NCBI GenBank assembly: GCA_034926225.1
Contig: JAYFRF010000015.1
Coordinates: 62,001 to 126,000 of the forward strand
Direction of reading: 5' to 3'
DNA length: 64,000 bases
DNA from: JAAZKA01 sp034926225
Lineage (GTDB): Bacteria; Bacillota; Clostridia; Oscillospirales; QAMX01
Shown here: piece by piece, positions 16,339-25,572 of the stretch
Layout of the letters: every line of letters starts with the position of its first letter
Position numbering within the stretch: the first letter of the stretch is position 1
The notes under the pieces: generated by a model
The model's database searches: none
What the model saw: only the letters and a program-made list of their open reading frames with translations
Told to the model about the DNA's origin: nothing
Position numbers and translations under genes: made by a program

Positions 16339-17358
16339 TCATGTTTCGCTCTTAATAAATCCACCGCCGAGCAGCACCTCGCCATCGTACAGCACCGCCG
16401 ACTGACCCGGCGCGGCCATGCGGACGGGATTATCCAGCCGCAGTGTCAGTTCTCCCGCGCCGTCGAGCGCTTCCACCGTGCAGGAAGCGGGACTCGCGCC
16501 AAGGCGCAGCTTGACTGAGTACCTTTCACCGATCACAGGCGCATCCTGTAAGAATGCCGCGCCGGATACCTGCACCGTATCCCGCAGGAGAACTTCTCCG
16601 TGCGATAGAATCACGCGGTTATGCGCCCGGTCGAGCCGCGAAACGTAAACGCGCTCGCCCGCCGCGACGCCAAGCCCCCTGCGCTGACCGACAGTGTAGC
16701 GGTAAAGCCCCTCGTGCCGTCCGAGGACGCGGCCGTCATCGTCGACGATCTCGCCCGGCGTGGGTACGAGTCCGCGCCGTTCGAGGAAAGCCGCGTAATC
16801 ACCGTCCGGAACGAAGCAGATGTCCTGACTGTCCGGCGCGTCGGCGGCCGCAAGCCCCAAGTCCCGCGCCTTCCGGCGGACGTCGTCCTTAGACGCGGCG
16901 TCGCCTAAGGGAAAGAGCAGCCTCTCCTGCCACTTAGGATCGATGTACCAGAGCATGTAGGACTGATCCTTGGTCCGTGCCCGCGCGATGGCGGGACGAC
17001 CATGATATTCGGTGCGGCGTGCGTAGTGACCTGTGGCAACGTACTGCGCACCGAGTTCGTCCGCGACGTCGAACAAAGTTTTCAGCTTCACGGTACGGTT
17101 GCACAGCACACAGGGGTTCGGCGTGCGGCAATTCAGATACTCCTGCGCAAACAGCGTCACGACATGGCGCTCAAACTCGGCCTGTACGTCCCGTACGACG
17201 AGCGGGATGCCGAGCCTGTCGGCGGAGCATCGGGCGGCGTCGGCGGTGCCTGCGCCGGTATCGAGAAAGACGCCCGTGACGCGGTAACCCTCGCGCAGAT
17301 ACCCGGCGGCGACGGAGGAATCCACGCCGCCGGACAGACCTAATACAATGTGTTCCAT
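16339..17358 (-). CDS. mnmA: tRNA-specific 2-thiouridylase
   Basis: A 339-residue cytoplasmic enzyme that thiolates U34 of Lys, Glu and Gln tRNAs. The N-terminal P-loop (GLSGGVDSSVAAGYL) adenylates uridine; the catalytic cysteines lie in NPCVLCNRTVK and DSQDICFVPDGDY. Length is slightly below the usual 355-370. It sits 18 bases after the second ABC exporter gene, downstream of prfA, so several translation genes may share a transcript. Confidence 0.95.
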   Translation of the reverse strand: MEHIVLGLSGGVDSSVAAGYLREGYRVTGVFLDTGAGTADAARCSADRLGIPLVVRDVQAEFERHVVTLFAQEYLNCRTPNPCVLCNRTVKLKTLFDVADELGAQYVATGHYARRTEYHGRPAIARARTKDQSYMLWYIDPKWQERLLFPLGDAASKDDVRRKARDLGLAAADAPDSQDICFVPDGDYAAFLERRGLVPTPGEIVDDDGRVLGRHEGLYRYTVGQRRGLGVAAGERVYVSRLDRAHNRVILSHGEVLLRDTVQVSGAAFLQDAPVIGERYSVKLRLGASPASCTVEALDGAGELTLRLDNPVRMAAPGQSAVLYDGEVLLGGGFIKSET

Positions 17359-17376
17359 GAAAAAACCTCGAAAAAA

Positions 17377-19215
17377 TCAGGAATCTATGCCAAACTGGGA
17401 TGTGTACATCTGATAATACGTACCGCGCTTTTCCATCAGCTCCGTATGGTTTCCGCGCTCGACGATTTCACCGTGATCGACGACGAAAATGCAGTCCGCG
17501 TCGCGGATAGTGCCGAGTCGGTGAGCGATGACGAAGGTGGTTCGATTCTCCATAAGACTTGCCATGATACGCTGGATGCGCAGCTCGGTACGCGTATCGA
17601 CGGAGGAGGTAGCCTCGTCGAGAATCAGGATCGGCGGATCGGACAGCACCGCGCGGGCGAGGGCCAAAAGTTGCCGCTGCCCCGCTGAGAGATTGCCGCC
17701 GTTGTCGGCCACAACGGTGCTGTAGCCGTTGTGCAGGCGGGTGATAAAGCGGTCGGCTCCGGCGATGCGGGCGGCTTCGCGAACCTCTTCGTCCGTCGCG
17801 TCGAGCTTGCCGTAGCGAATGTTGTCGAGAATCGTGCCGCCGAAGAGATAGGTTTCCTGCAGGACGACGCCGAAGGTACTGCGCACGCTGTCCCGGGTAT
17901 AGTCGCGCAGGTCGCATCCGTCAACGAGGATGGCGCCGCCGGTGACGTCGTAGAAGCGTGTCAGGAGGTTGATGATCGTCGTTTTACCCGCGCCGGTAGG
18001 GCCGACAAAAGCCGCTCGGGTGCGCGCGGGAACGGTGAAACTGACGTCATGGAGGATCTCGGTATCCGGACGGTAGCCGAACGAGACGTGAGAAAACTCG
18101 ACGGACGCGCCGCCGGAGGCCTCCGATAAGGCGACGGCTGCAGGACGGTCGGCGATTTCTTCCGGCTCGTTCATGACGTCGAAGACGCGCTCCGCGCCGG
18201 CGATGGCGGAGAGGAAGGTGTTATAAGTGTTCGCGATTTCGTTTAAGGGGCGGACGAACTGCTTGGTCAGCGAGACAAAGGCCGCGATCGTGCCCAGCGT
18301 GATGCTGCCGCGCAGGGCGAGGACACCGCCGACGGCGCTGACAAGGACGAAGCCGAAGTTGTTGATGACGTTTAAGAGCGGCATGATCGACGATGACCAA
18401 ACGTGCGCGCTGGTACCGACGCGGCGCAGAAGGTCGTTCTGTTCCTCAAACTGACGCGCGACCATGTCTTCTTTACCATAGGCACGTACCGTTTCCACGC
18501 CGGTGATCGTTTCCTCGATATGTGAGTTCAGCATGCCGAGGACGGCCTGCTGCTTTTTAAAGAGAGGGCCGGTGCGCTTGGTAACGATACGCGTCAGAAG
18601 ATAGATCAGGGGAACGGTGACAAGCACGGTGCAGGCGAGGATAGGGCTTTTAAAGATCATCGCAACGAGTGTACCGGAGACGGTGAGGACGCCCGTGACG
18701 AGCTGGATGGCGGCCTGACCGACGGAGCCGGAGATCGTGTCCATATCGTTTGTCAGGCGGCTCATCAAGTCGCCGGACTCATGGCTGTCAAAGAACCACA
18801 GCGGCAGTTTTTGGAGCTTGGCGAACAGGTCGCGGCGCAGCCGGTTGACAAAGCTTTGAGACAGACCCGCCATCAAAAACTCACGGAGGAAAATGAGCCC
18901 TACATCCACGCCGTAGGCGACGGCGAGCAGAATGACGAAGTTGCGTAAAACAGGGAAGATAACCTCGCCGGGGCCCGTACCGCAGGCGTCGATTGCGGCG
19001 CCGGAGATCAGCGGGATGATGACGGAGGCGCCGGAGATGATCAGCGCGATACCGCATACGACAGCAAGCTGCCCGCGCAGACCGGATAGCGCCTGCCAGA
19101 GCATCTTCATCGTACCGGCGAAGTCATGCGGCTTTTGTACCGGGCGACCGCGGCCGCCGCCGCCGACATTTCCGCGTCCGATGGAGGCATTCGCGTTTGA
19201 CTGCATCTTATCCAT
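17377..19215 (-). CDS. ABC exporter subunit B (active-site half of a heterodimer)
   Basis: A 612-residue fused membrane/ATPase protein: a Gly-rich N-terminal tail, six membrane helices, then an ABC domain with Walker A VGPTGAGKTTIINLL, signature LSAGQRQLLALARAV, Walker B ILILDEATSSVD and H-loop VIAHRLGTI. The catalytic Glu and switch His are present, but the signature reads LSAGQ instead of LSGGQ. It starts with ATG overlapping the previous stop by one base (TAATG), consistent with an obligate partner. Substrate unknown; such pairs export lipids, peptides or drugs. Confidence 0.92.
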   Translation of the reverse strand: MDKMQSNANASIGRGNVGGGGRGRPVQKPHDFAGTMKMLWQALSGLRGQLAVVCGIALIISGASVIIPLISGAAIDACGTGPGEVIFPVLRNFVILLAVAYGVDVGLIFLREFLMAGLSQSFVNRLRRDLFAKLQKLPLWFFDSHESGDLMSRLTNDMDTISGSVGQAAIQLVTGVLTVSGTLVAMIFKSPILACTVLVTVPLIYLLTRIVTKRTGPLFKKQQAVLGMLNSHIEETITGVETVRAYGKEDMVARQFEEQNDLLRRVGTSAHVWSSSIMPLLNVINNFGFVLVSAVGGVLALRGSITLGTIAAFVSLTKQFVRPLNEIANTYNTFLSAIAGAERVFDVMNEPEEIADRPAAVALSEASGGASVEFSHVSFGYRPDTEILHDVSFTVPARTRAAFVGPTGAGKTTIINLLTRFYDVTGGAILVDGCDLRDYTRDSVRSTFGVVLQETYLFGGTILDNIRYGKLDATDEEVREAARIAGADRFITRLHNGYSTVVADNGGNLSAGQRQLLALARAVLSDPPILILDEATSSVDTRTELRIQRIMASLMENRTTFVIAHRLGTIRDADCIFVVDHGEIVERGNHTELMEKRGTYYQMYTSQFGIDS

Positions 19216-20963
19216 TACGCGGTCACCTTCCTTCCCGCATTTTGCAGGGCGTCCGCGCCGTACTGCGATAAGTAAATGTCACGGTAAACTGAGCAGCTTT
19301 CAAGAAGTTCGTCGTGCGTACCGAAGCCTACTCCCTCGCCGTCGTCGAGGACAAGAATTTTGTCGCAGTCAGCGATGGAGCTGATTTTCTGGGAAACCAG
19401 CAGACATCCGCAGGTCTTCTGCACCTCGCGCAGCGCGTCACGGATGCTTGCCTCCGTCAGCGCGTCGACTGCCGACAGACAGTCGTCCAGGATCAGGATG
19501 CGCGGCCGCTTGATCAAGGCGCGGGCGATGGCGACGCGCTGACGCTGGCCGCCGGAGAGGTTTACGCCGGAGTGCCCGAGCAGGGTGTCGTAGCCGTCGT
19601 GAAAATTCGAGATAAAGTCGTCGGCATGAGCGGTGCGCGCGGCGGCTCGGATGTCGTCGTCCGTCGCGTCCTCGCGTCCCCAGCGGATATTCTCTCCGAT
19701 GGTGCCGGTAAAGAGCATCACGCGCTGCGGTACCACGGAGAGCAGTTGCCGCACCTCTTTGGGGTCTGACTGCATCGAATCGGCGCCGAAAATGCGGATT
19801 TGGCCCGCTGTCGGCTCGTAAAACTGTAAAATCAATGAAATAAGCGTTGTCTTGCCGGAGCCGGTCGCGCCGATGACGCCGACGCGCTCTCCGACGCCGC
19901 AGGAAAAGGTCACGTTATGCAGCGCGGGACGTCCGGTGGCGTTTTTATATGAGAAGGTGACGTTTTCGAATTCAATCCCGCACATTTCATCGAGTTTCAG
20001 CGGCACAGAGGGGATTTTTAACGACTCTGCGTCCATGATTTCGGTTAAACGCTGCGCGGAAGCCTTGGATCGGACAATACGCTGGAAGATGTTCGAGAAC
20101 ATGTTTAAGGATTGCAGAATCTGCGTCATATATGAGACAAACGCGATAATCTGACCGGTATGCATCGTACCCGCGTCAACCTGCATGCCGCCGTTCCAGT
20201 AGATGAAGACGATACCGGCATAAATGATGATGGTAACCGTCGGGTTAAAGATAGCCATAATGCGGGAGGCGAACGTCGAGGTGCGCCGCAGCTCCTCGTT
20301 GGGGGTATCGAACCGGTTCAACTCAAAGCTGAAACGGTTGAACGCCTTAACCACGCGCACACCGGAAAGATACTCGCGGATGACGGTGTTCACACGGTCA
20401 AGCGCTGCCTGCACCTTGGAGAAAAGCGGGAAGCCGTAGCGGATATTGATCGCAATCAGGCAAAAAATAACGATCGTGGAAATGATGGGGATGAGCGCCA
20501 GCCGCGCATTGAGGCGCCATGCCATGAGGATGCCACCGACGCAGAGGATGGGCGCTTTGATGCAGACGCGCATGAGTCCCATCGTCATATTCTGGAGCTG
20601 GGTAATGTCGTTCGTGACGCGCGTCATCAGAGTACCCGCGCCGAAGCGGTTCAATTCGTCGGGCGTCAGGCTTTGAATTTTCTTATAAACATCGGCGCGC
20701 ATATGGAAAGCGAACCACTGAGACCCTTTTGTTGATAGGAGGTTGCGCGCAAACGCGGCAGCCGCATAAAACAGCACCGCGAGGAGCATAATGCCGGACG
20801 TCCGCACGACGTAGGAAAAATCACCGTTCGCTACACCGACGTCGAGAATATTCGACAAAAGTGTTGGCTGAATCAATTCGACGCCGGATTCGACGCACAT
20901 GCACAGCACCGAGAAAATGAAGAACGGCAGGATAATCCGGACGTACTTCCAGTAGAATCGCAA
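19215..20963 (-). CDS. ABC exporter subunit A (degenerate-site half of a heterodimer)
   Basis: A 582-residue partner of the next gene, with six membrane helices and an ABC domain: Walker A IGATGSGKTTLISLI and intact signature LSGGQRQRVAIARAL. Walker B ends LILDDCLSAVD (Asp in place of the catalytic Glu) and the H-loop reads LLVSQKISSI (Gln in place of His). That makes one of the two ATP sites non-hydrolysing, as in known heterodimeric exporters. TTG at 20963 is chosen because AAAAGGAG lies 11 bases upstream and MRFYWKYVRIILPF is a normal exporter start; a longer frame to 21035 lacks a ribosome binding site. Confidence 0.9.
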   Translation of the reverse strand: MRFYWKYVRIILPFFIFSVLCMCVESGVELIQPTLLSNILDVGVANGDFSYVVRTSGIMLLAVLFYAAAAFARNLLSTKGSQWFAFHMRADVYKKIQSLTPDELNRFGAGTLMTRVTNDITQLQNMTMGLMRVCIKAPILCVGGILMAWRLNARLALIPIISTIVIFCLIAINIRYGFPLFSKVQAALDRVNTVIREYLSGVRVVKAFNRFSFELNRFDTPNEELRRTSTFASRIMAIFNPTVTIIIYAGIVFIYWNGGMQVDAGTMHTGQIIAFVSYMTQILQSLNMFSNIFQRIVRSKASAQRLTEIMDAESLKIPSVPLKLDEMCGIEFENVTFSYKNATGRPALHNVTFSCGVGERVGVIGATGSGKTTLISLILQFYEPTAGQIRIFGADSMQSDPKEVRQLLSVVPQRVMLFTGTIGENIRWGREDATDDDIRAAARTAHADDFISNFHDGYDTLLGHSGVNLSGGQRQRVAIARALIKRPRILILDDCLSAVDALTEASIRDALREVQKTCGCLLVSQKISSIADCDKILVLDDGEGVGFGTHDELLESCSVYRDIYLSQYGADALQNAGRKVTA

Positions 20964-21000
20964 GATGCATCCGCTCCTTTTATGATTGTTTGAGGGATAT

Positions 21001-21540
21001 CTATCGCTTCCAGATCTCTTGGCGCACGTTTGCAAGCTCCGGCAGATCGATGTACTCGACTGCAGCTTCAGGCAGCGTGACGATGTGAGAGGTCAGGCAG
21101 CCGTTCAGGAACATTTCCTTCGGCGTATTGTCGCGGCGGCAATGCGTTTCCGCCGTATAACCGTGACCGTAGAACGTGATCTGCGCGGGAGAAAAGCGGT
21201 CGTTTGGCACATGGGACAGGCAGACCGGAATGCCGCCGAGCGTTATTACCGTACCGGGCGTCACGACCCGTGCATACGGCGCACGCCGGGCGATCTCATC
21301 GGGCAGATCGTTGTTGCCGGGGCAGATGATTGTCTCTTTCGCACCCGAGCGCGCAAGGATCGCAAGGATTCGGTCGAGCGCTTCGAGGTATTCTTCTCTG
21401 ACGGGTGTCCGTCCAACTTTGACGTCGTCGGCCATATCGCCTGTATGCACGAGGATGTCAGGGTGCACCCGTTGAATCAGCTCGTCGAAATAAGTAAAAC
21501 GAGCACGGGGCGTATCGCTGATATGCAGAAGCTTCATCAT
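21001..21540 (-). CDS. YfcE/MJ0936-type metallophosphoesterase
   Basis: A 179-residue calcineurin-like phosphoesterase. The ordered metal-site motifs are HISDT (usually DxH; here the second ligand is changed), HTGDMADD, CPGNND, CLSHVP and YGHGYTAE. Small proteins of this type hydrolyse phosphodiesters in vitro. The gene overlaps the end of prfA by 4 bases (ATGA), so translation is coupled. Confidence 0.82.
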   Translation of the reverse strand: MMKLLHISDTPRARFTYFDELIQRVHPDILVHTGDMADDVKVGRTPVREEYLEALDRILAILARSGAKETIICPGNNDLPDEIARRAPYARVVTPGTVITLGGIPVCLSHVPNDRFSPAQITFYGHGYTAETHCRRDNTPKEMFLNGCLTSHIVTLPEAAVEYIDLPELANVRQEIWKR

Positions 21541-22604
21541 ACGCTCTCCGCGTTCACCCGCAGGCGTTCGGCCTGATCGGCGGTGATCAGCGCGTCGATC
21601 AGTTCGTCGAGGTCGCCTTCGAGAATGCGGTCGAGTTTATAGAGTGTGAGATTGATGCGATGATCCGTCAGGCGGTTTTGGGAGTAATTATAGGTGCGGA
21701 TGCGTTCGGAGCGATCGCCGGAGCCGACCATCGTGCGGCGCTCGGCAGCGATCTCGGCGGTCTGACGCTCGCGCTCCTGCTGTAAAAGCTTGGAACGCAG
21801 TATTTTCATCGCACGGTCACGGTTTTTGTACTGGCTGCGTTCATCCTGACATTCGACGACGAGCCCGGTCGGCAGGTGCGTGATGCGGATAGCGCTTTCG
21901 GTTTTATTGACATGCTGCCCGCCCGCGCCGGAGGAACGGTAGGTGTCGATCTGGAGGTCTCCCGGGTCGATGCTGATCTCGACGTCGTCGGCCTCTGGCA
22001 GCACGGCAACCGATGCCGCCGAGGTATGGATACGTCCGCCCGCTTCCGTCTCCGGCACGCGCTGTACACGGTGCACACCGGACTCGAATTTGAACCGCGA
22101 GTACGCGCCGTCGCCGACGACCATGAAGGAAAGTTCCTTGATACCGCCAAGCTCCGTTTCGCTGCGATTGATGACCTCGATTTTATAACCCTTAGCTTCC
22201 GCATACATCGAGTACATCCTATATAAAACGGCGGCGAACAGCGCCGCTTCCTCACCGCCGACACCGCCGCGAATTTCGACGATGACGTTGCGGCCGTCGT
22301 TCGGGTCGCGCGGCAAAAGCAGAACGGTCAGGCGATCCCAAAGGGATGCCTGCCGTGTCTTGGCATCGTCCAGTTCCTCCTGCGCAAGCTCGCGCATCTC
22401 CGGTTCCGACGCAAGCTCGAGCGCGTCTGCCGCATCCTGCCGCGCCTGCCTCCAGGCACGATAGGCTTCGACGACAGGCTCCAGCTCTTTCTGCTCTTTG
22501 GCGAGTTTTGCGGCGCGGGCGGGGTCTTGGTAAACGGACGGGTCAAGGAGCTCCCGTGCCAGCGCGTCGTAGCGTTTTTCCAACGCCGCGAGCTTTTCTT
22601 CCAT
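21537..22604 (-). CDS. prfA: peptide chain release factor 1
   Basis: A 355-residue RF1. The codon-recognition tripeptide region reads VQRVPETEAGGRIHTSA (P-x-T class, recognising UAA/UAG), and the peptidyl hydrolysis motif GGQ lies in RSSGAGGQHVNKTESAIRI. Length is normal. AGGAG lies 10 bases before the ATG at 22604; an upstream GTG overlaps that site and is not favoured. Confidence 0.97.
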   Translation of the reverse strand: MEEKLAALEKRYDALARELLDPSVYQDPARAAKLAKEQKELEPVVEAYRAWRQARQDAADALELASEPEMRELAQEELDDAKTRQASLWDRLTVLLLPRDPNDGRNVIVEIRGGVGGEEAALFAAVLYRMYSMYAEAKGYKIEVINRSETELGGIKELSFMVVGDGAYSRFKFESGVHRVQRVPETEAGGRIHTSAASVAVLPEADDVEISIDPGDLQIDTYRSSGAGGQHVNKTESAIRITHLPTGLVVECQDERSQYKNRDRAMKILRSKLLQQERERQTAEIAAERRTMVGSGDRSERIRTYNYSQNRLTDHRINLTLYKLDRILEGDLDELIDALITADQAERLRVNAESV

Positions 22605-22642
22605 AGATATAATCACTCCTATTTATGGTTTAGCGGTTGCGG

Positions 22643-22680
22643 ATCTGCCCGCGAAAGGAAAATTCCCTTCGCGGGCAGAT
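22643..22680 (-). terminator. strong hairpin after the ECF S-component gene
   Basis: ATCTGCCCGCGAAAGG (22643-22658) pairs with CCCTTCGCGGGCAGAT (22665-22680) between the minus-strand ECF gene (stop at 22687) and prfA. No U tract follows, so it may act as a processing or stabilising stem as well as a terminator. Confidence 0.55.
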
Positions 22681-22686
22681 AGGAGG

Positions 22687-23217
22687 TCAGTTTTTGAATG
22701 CCTTCGCAAAGACGGGGATGGACAGGAAAAATACGGCGATGCCGGCGACGCTCTGCACGGCGTTTAAAGGCAGGCTGACGACGGCGGCGGACACCCCGTA
22801 GAGGACGCTGTCCGCGAAAAAGTAGCCCGCGACATTGAGAATGCCGGAGATGATCACGGCGAGGAAGACGAGGATGAGGTCGCGCTTCTCAAAGTGCTGC
22901 GTCTCGCCGCGCAGACGCTGAATGAAGCCGTTTTTACGGCACAGGAACGCGACCGGCAGCGCCATCAGAGCCTTGATGACCGCCGTCCATGGCGCGTACA
23001 CCGCGTAGCCCGCGAGAATATCGGATAATAATCCGCCGACCGCCGCGGCAGCCGCGCCGTAGGCGGGGGGCAGGATGGCCGCCGCCGCATAAATGAATCC
23101 GTCGCCGAAGTGGATATAGCCCGAGGGAATCGGTATCTTGATGATAAAGGTACCGAGAAAGATCAGCGCCGCGAACAGCGCCGCGCGCGCAAGAAATGTC
23201 AAATGCGTCGTCTTCAT
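22687..23217 (-). CDS. ECF transporter S component (ECF-riboflavin-family fold)
   Basis: A 176-residue protein with five or six membrane helices. IHFGDGFIYAAAAILPPAYGAAAAAVGGLLSDILAGYAVYAPWT (part quoted: GDGFIYAAAAILPP) is characteristic of substrate-binding S components of vitamin uptake transporters, which plug into a shared energising EcfAAT module not seen in this window. The substrate is not identifiable and no recognised riboswitch precedes it. AGGAGCG is about 14 bases from the ATG, rather far. Confidence 0.8.
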   Translation of the reverse strand: MKTTHLTFLARAALFAALIFLGTFIIKIPIPSGYIHFGDGFIYAAAAILPPAYGAAAAAVGGLLSDILAGYAVYAPWTAVIKALMALPVAFLCRKNGFIQRLRGETQHFEKRDLILVFLAVIISGILNVAGYFFADSVLYGVSAAVVSLPLNAVQSVAGIAVFFLSIPVFAKAFKN

Positions 23218-23303
23218 AGTAAAAACGTACGCTCCTTTTTTTATGATAGGATATCTATAAACAATCGCGTTTCTATGGATGCCGTATGGGGTATCGAGGA
23301 GAG

Positions 23304-23338
23304 AAAAAAACGGGGTTTCAGCTATATCATGAATCCCC
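23304..23338 (-). terminator. weak intrinsic terminator after the YdcF-like gene
   Basis: On the minus strand GGGG...CCCCG is followed directly by a run of seven T. The stem is short and imperfect but is placed just after the stop at 23353. Confidence 0.45.
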
Positions 23339-23352
23339 AAAATACCCATGCT

Positions 23353-24111
23353 TTATCCAAAAATCGCGTGATACACAACGGCAATGAATTCGCGCAGATA
23401 CATGCTAAGCACGACGCCCCGATTCGGCAGCGGCGCGGAGAGCGTGCGCACATCGACCGCGCCTGCCTCGGTCAGCGCCTGTACGCAGCGGCGCAGATGG
23501 AACGCGTTCGATACCGCGACGACGGACGCGTGCGGGTCGGCAATCAGCGCCATCGAGTAATGCCCGTTTTCGATCGTATCCACCGCGTGCTCCTCGCAAA
23601 TGAGCCTTTCCTCAGCGATACCCCAGCGTACGAGCATCCGCCGCATAGCTTCGGACTCCGTAATCCATTCGCCTTCCCCCTGTCCGCCGGACAGGACGGC
23701 GCGTGCCTCCGGATGCGCGGAGAGGTACTCATACGCTGTCCGCGTCCGCAGCGTCAGCATGAGCGAGGGTGTCTCGCCCTGTACCCCTGCGCCGAAGACG
23801 ACGAGATAGTCCGCGTCTGCGTTTCCGACTGCGGTATCGCGCGCATACGAGTTCAACGACACGGTGACCGCGATAAAGGAGACGAGTGTGACGGCCGCGC
23901 AAAGCTCGCTTGTGATACAAAAAAAACGGGAAAATCGGCTGTCCCGTGCGGCAATCCACGCGTAAAGCAGACAAAACGCCGAGACGGCAAGGGAAAGCCG
24001 TCCGGCAAAGTCGACGTGTCCGACAGAGAGAAACATCCAGACGGCGGCCAATAACACGAGTGCCGCGAGGATGAATCCCACAAAGGTGCGGATTTTTGAG
24101 CTTTTTCTCAT
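23353..24111 (-). CDS. YdcF/SanA/ElyC (DUF218) family membrane protein
   Basis: A 252-residue protein with about three N-terminal membrane helices (VGFILAALVLLAAVWMFL, LSLAVSAFCLLYAWIA, AAVTLVSFIAVTVSL), then the DUF218 domain: DYLVVFGAGVQGETPSLML, AVLSGGQGEGEWITESEAM, EEHAVDTIENGHYS and VVAVSNAFHLRR. Family members affect envelope barrier function and vancomycin sensitivity; the biochemical activity is not settled. Transcribed away from the PocR gene. Confidence 0.88.
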   Translation of the reverse strand: MRKSSKIRTFVGFILAALVLLAAVWMFLSVGHVDFAGRLSLAVSAFCLLYAWIAARDSRFSRFFCITSELCAAVTLVSFIAVTVSLNSYARDTAVGNADADYLVVFGAGVQGETPSLMLTLRTRTAYEYLSAHPEARAVLSGGQGEGEWITESEAMRRMLVRWGIAEERLICEEHAVDTIENGHYSMALIADPHASVVAVSNAFHLRRCVQALTEAGAVDVRTLSAPLPNRGVVLSMYLREFIAVVYHAIFG

Positions 24112-24225
24112 GACAATCTCCCGGTTTTAAAGACGAACCTTCGATGTCTAACTAGTATAGCATATCAAGCAGGGAAAATCAAGCGCTGCGCGCGGACGTT
24201 TTATACTTTTCAGCGAAAAAGGAAT

Positions 24226-24254
24226 TTGACAAAATGGCAAAGATATGTTATTAA
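24226..24254 (+). promoter_or_regulatory. promoter of the PocR-AraC gene
   Basis: TTGACA (24226-24231) and TATTAA (24249-24254) with a 17-base spacer. The leader to the TTG start is about 145 bases; nothing recognisable was found in it. Confidence 0.55.
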
Positions 24255-24402
24255 GGAATAACCGTGTTCTGTCGGAAAAAGTATGCTAAGGGCGCATGAA
24301 CAAAAAGTTTGTGGAGGATCGTACGAAATATAAGAGAATTGTACTAGAATCGTTTATAAAAAGCGGATATAATAAAAACCGGGAGGAGGGGAGGTAAGGG
24401 CG

Positions 24403-25557
24403 TTGGAAGAGCGAGTGGAAAATCTGGAGCAGTATGAAAGGCATTTTGAAGGCTTATGCGGCGTGCCATGCGCGCGATTTGACCGGAAAAGCCGAACCTT
24501 CTGTGAAAGGGCGTACTGCAGCGACATCTGCGGCGAGTCTGCGAAGCAGGATTATGCCGTGACGCATTGTTACGGCTGTGCCGAGGCACGCCGATGGGGG
24601 AATCGTTTCTTCTATTATGGGCCGTGCGGTTTCGTCTTCATCGCGGTGACTCTTGACGGAGACGAGGATACCGCCGTCATTGCCGGACCGATCCGGATGG
24701 AAGGGGACGAGGATACCCCCAGCGCGGAGGGCGTCGTGACGATGGCTCCCGCACAGGTGACGCATCTTTCGGCCCTAATGCTTGCCGTCTTGGGCGGCGT
24801 CGAGCAGCTCCGGCGGCAGCTCGCCGACGATCGTCCCCGGGAAGCGTTTCTCGCCGAGCTTTATCGCATCGCCGATGAGCCGGAGGAGACGCGTGCCGTC
24901 TACCCCATCGCCGCCGAGCGTGATCTGCGCCGCGCGATCATGGACGGCGACGTGATGGCTGCCCGCGCGGTATTAAACCATCTGCTCGGTTACGTCTTTT
25001 TCAGCGCGGGGGTCGATATCGACTCGATCAAGGCCCGTACACTGGAGCTTTTGGTGCTGATCTCCCGTTACGCAATCGAAGGCGGTGCCGATCCGCAGAC
25101 GATTTTGCCGATGAACGACGTCTGTATTCAGGAAATACGACGGTTCTCGACGCTGGATGATTTAAGCGTATGGCTCGGCAGCGTGTTAAACCGCTTCATC
25201 GGCTGCGTATTCGAGTTCCGCGACGTCAAGCATGCCGATACGCTGCGCAAGCTGACGCGGTACCTGAATGAGAACTATGCCGGCCGCCTGACACTCGACG
25301 ATGTGGCCGAGCATGTGTTCCTATCGAAGTCCTACGTCAGCCGCCTGTTCTCCGAGGAGCTTGGCACAACGTTTACGGCGTATCTCAACCACATCCGTGT
25401 GGAAAAGGCAAAAATCATGCTCGTTGATCGCGGGAATACGCTTTCCGCCGTTGCCGTTGCCGTGGGGTTTGCCGATCAGAGCTACTTCTCCCGTGTTTTC
25501 AAAGCGATTACCCATGTATCACCCGGCGTGTACCGGGAACAACATTATAAGGAATAA
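24403..25557 (+). CDS. PocR-domain AraC-family regulator
   Basis: A 384-residue regulator. The N-terminal 160 residues are a PocR sensory domain, rich in cysteines (FCERAYCSDIC, THCYGCAEARRWG) and containing YYGPCGFVFIAV. The last hundred residues are an AraC DNA-binding domain (LTLDDVAEHVFLSKSYVSRLFSEE, then VGFADQSYFSRVFK). PocR of Salmonella activates propanediol and cobalamin genes, and PocR-AraC proteins often sit beside corrinoid methyltransferase systems, as here. The start is TTG preceded by GGGAGGAGGGGAGG. It probably controls the corrinoid protein gene 15 bases downstream. Confidence 0.9.
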   Translation: MEERVENLEQYERHFEGLCGVPCARFDRKSRTFCERAYCSDICGESAKQDYAVTHCYGCAEARRWGNRFFYYGPCGFVFIAVTLDGDEDTAVIAGPIRMEGDEDTPSAEGVVTMAPAQVTHLSALMLAVLGGVEQLRRQLADDRPREAFLAELYRIADEPEETRAVYPIAAERDLRRAIMDGDVMAARAVLNHLLGYVFFSAGVDIDSIKARTLELLVLISRYAIEGGADPQTILPMNDVCIQEIRRFSTLDDLSVWLGSVLNRFIGCVFEFRDVKHADTLRKLTRYLNENYAGRLTLDDVAEHVFLSKSYVSRLFSEELGTTFTAYLNHIRVEKAKIMLVDRGNTLSAVAVAVGFADQSYFSRVFKAITHVSPGVYREQHYKE

Positions 25558-25572
25558 AGGAGAAATCATACT

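Noticed and set aside
23218..23352. A riboswitch before the ECF S-component gene
   Set aside because: The leader contains ATAGCTGAAACCCC but does not match the preQ1, TPP, FMN or cobalamin consensus; the hairpin with seven T is better read as the terminator of the upstream gene.
23110..24054. A 314-codon plus-strand frame opposite the ECF and YdcF-like genes
   Set aside because: It crosses two genes on the other strand and their intergenic terminator; no family resemblance.
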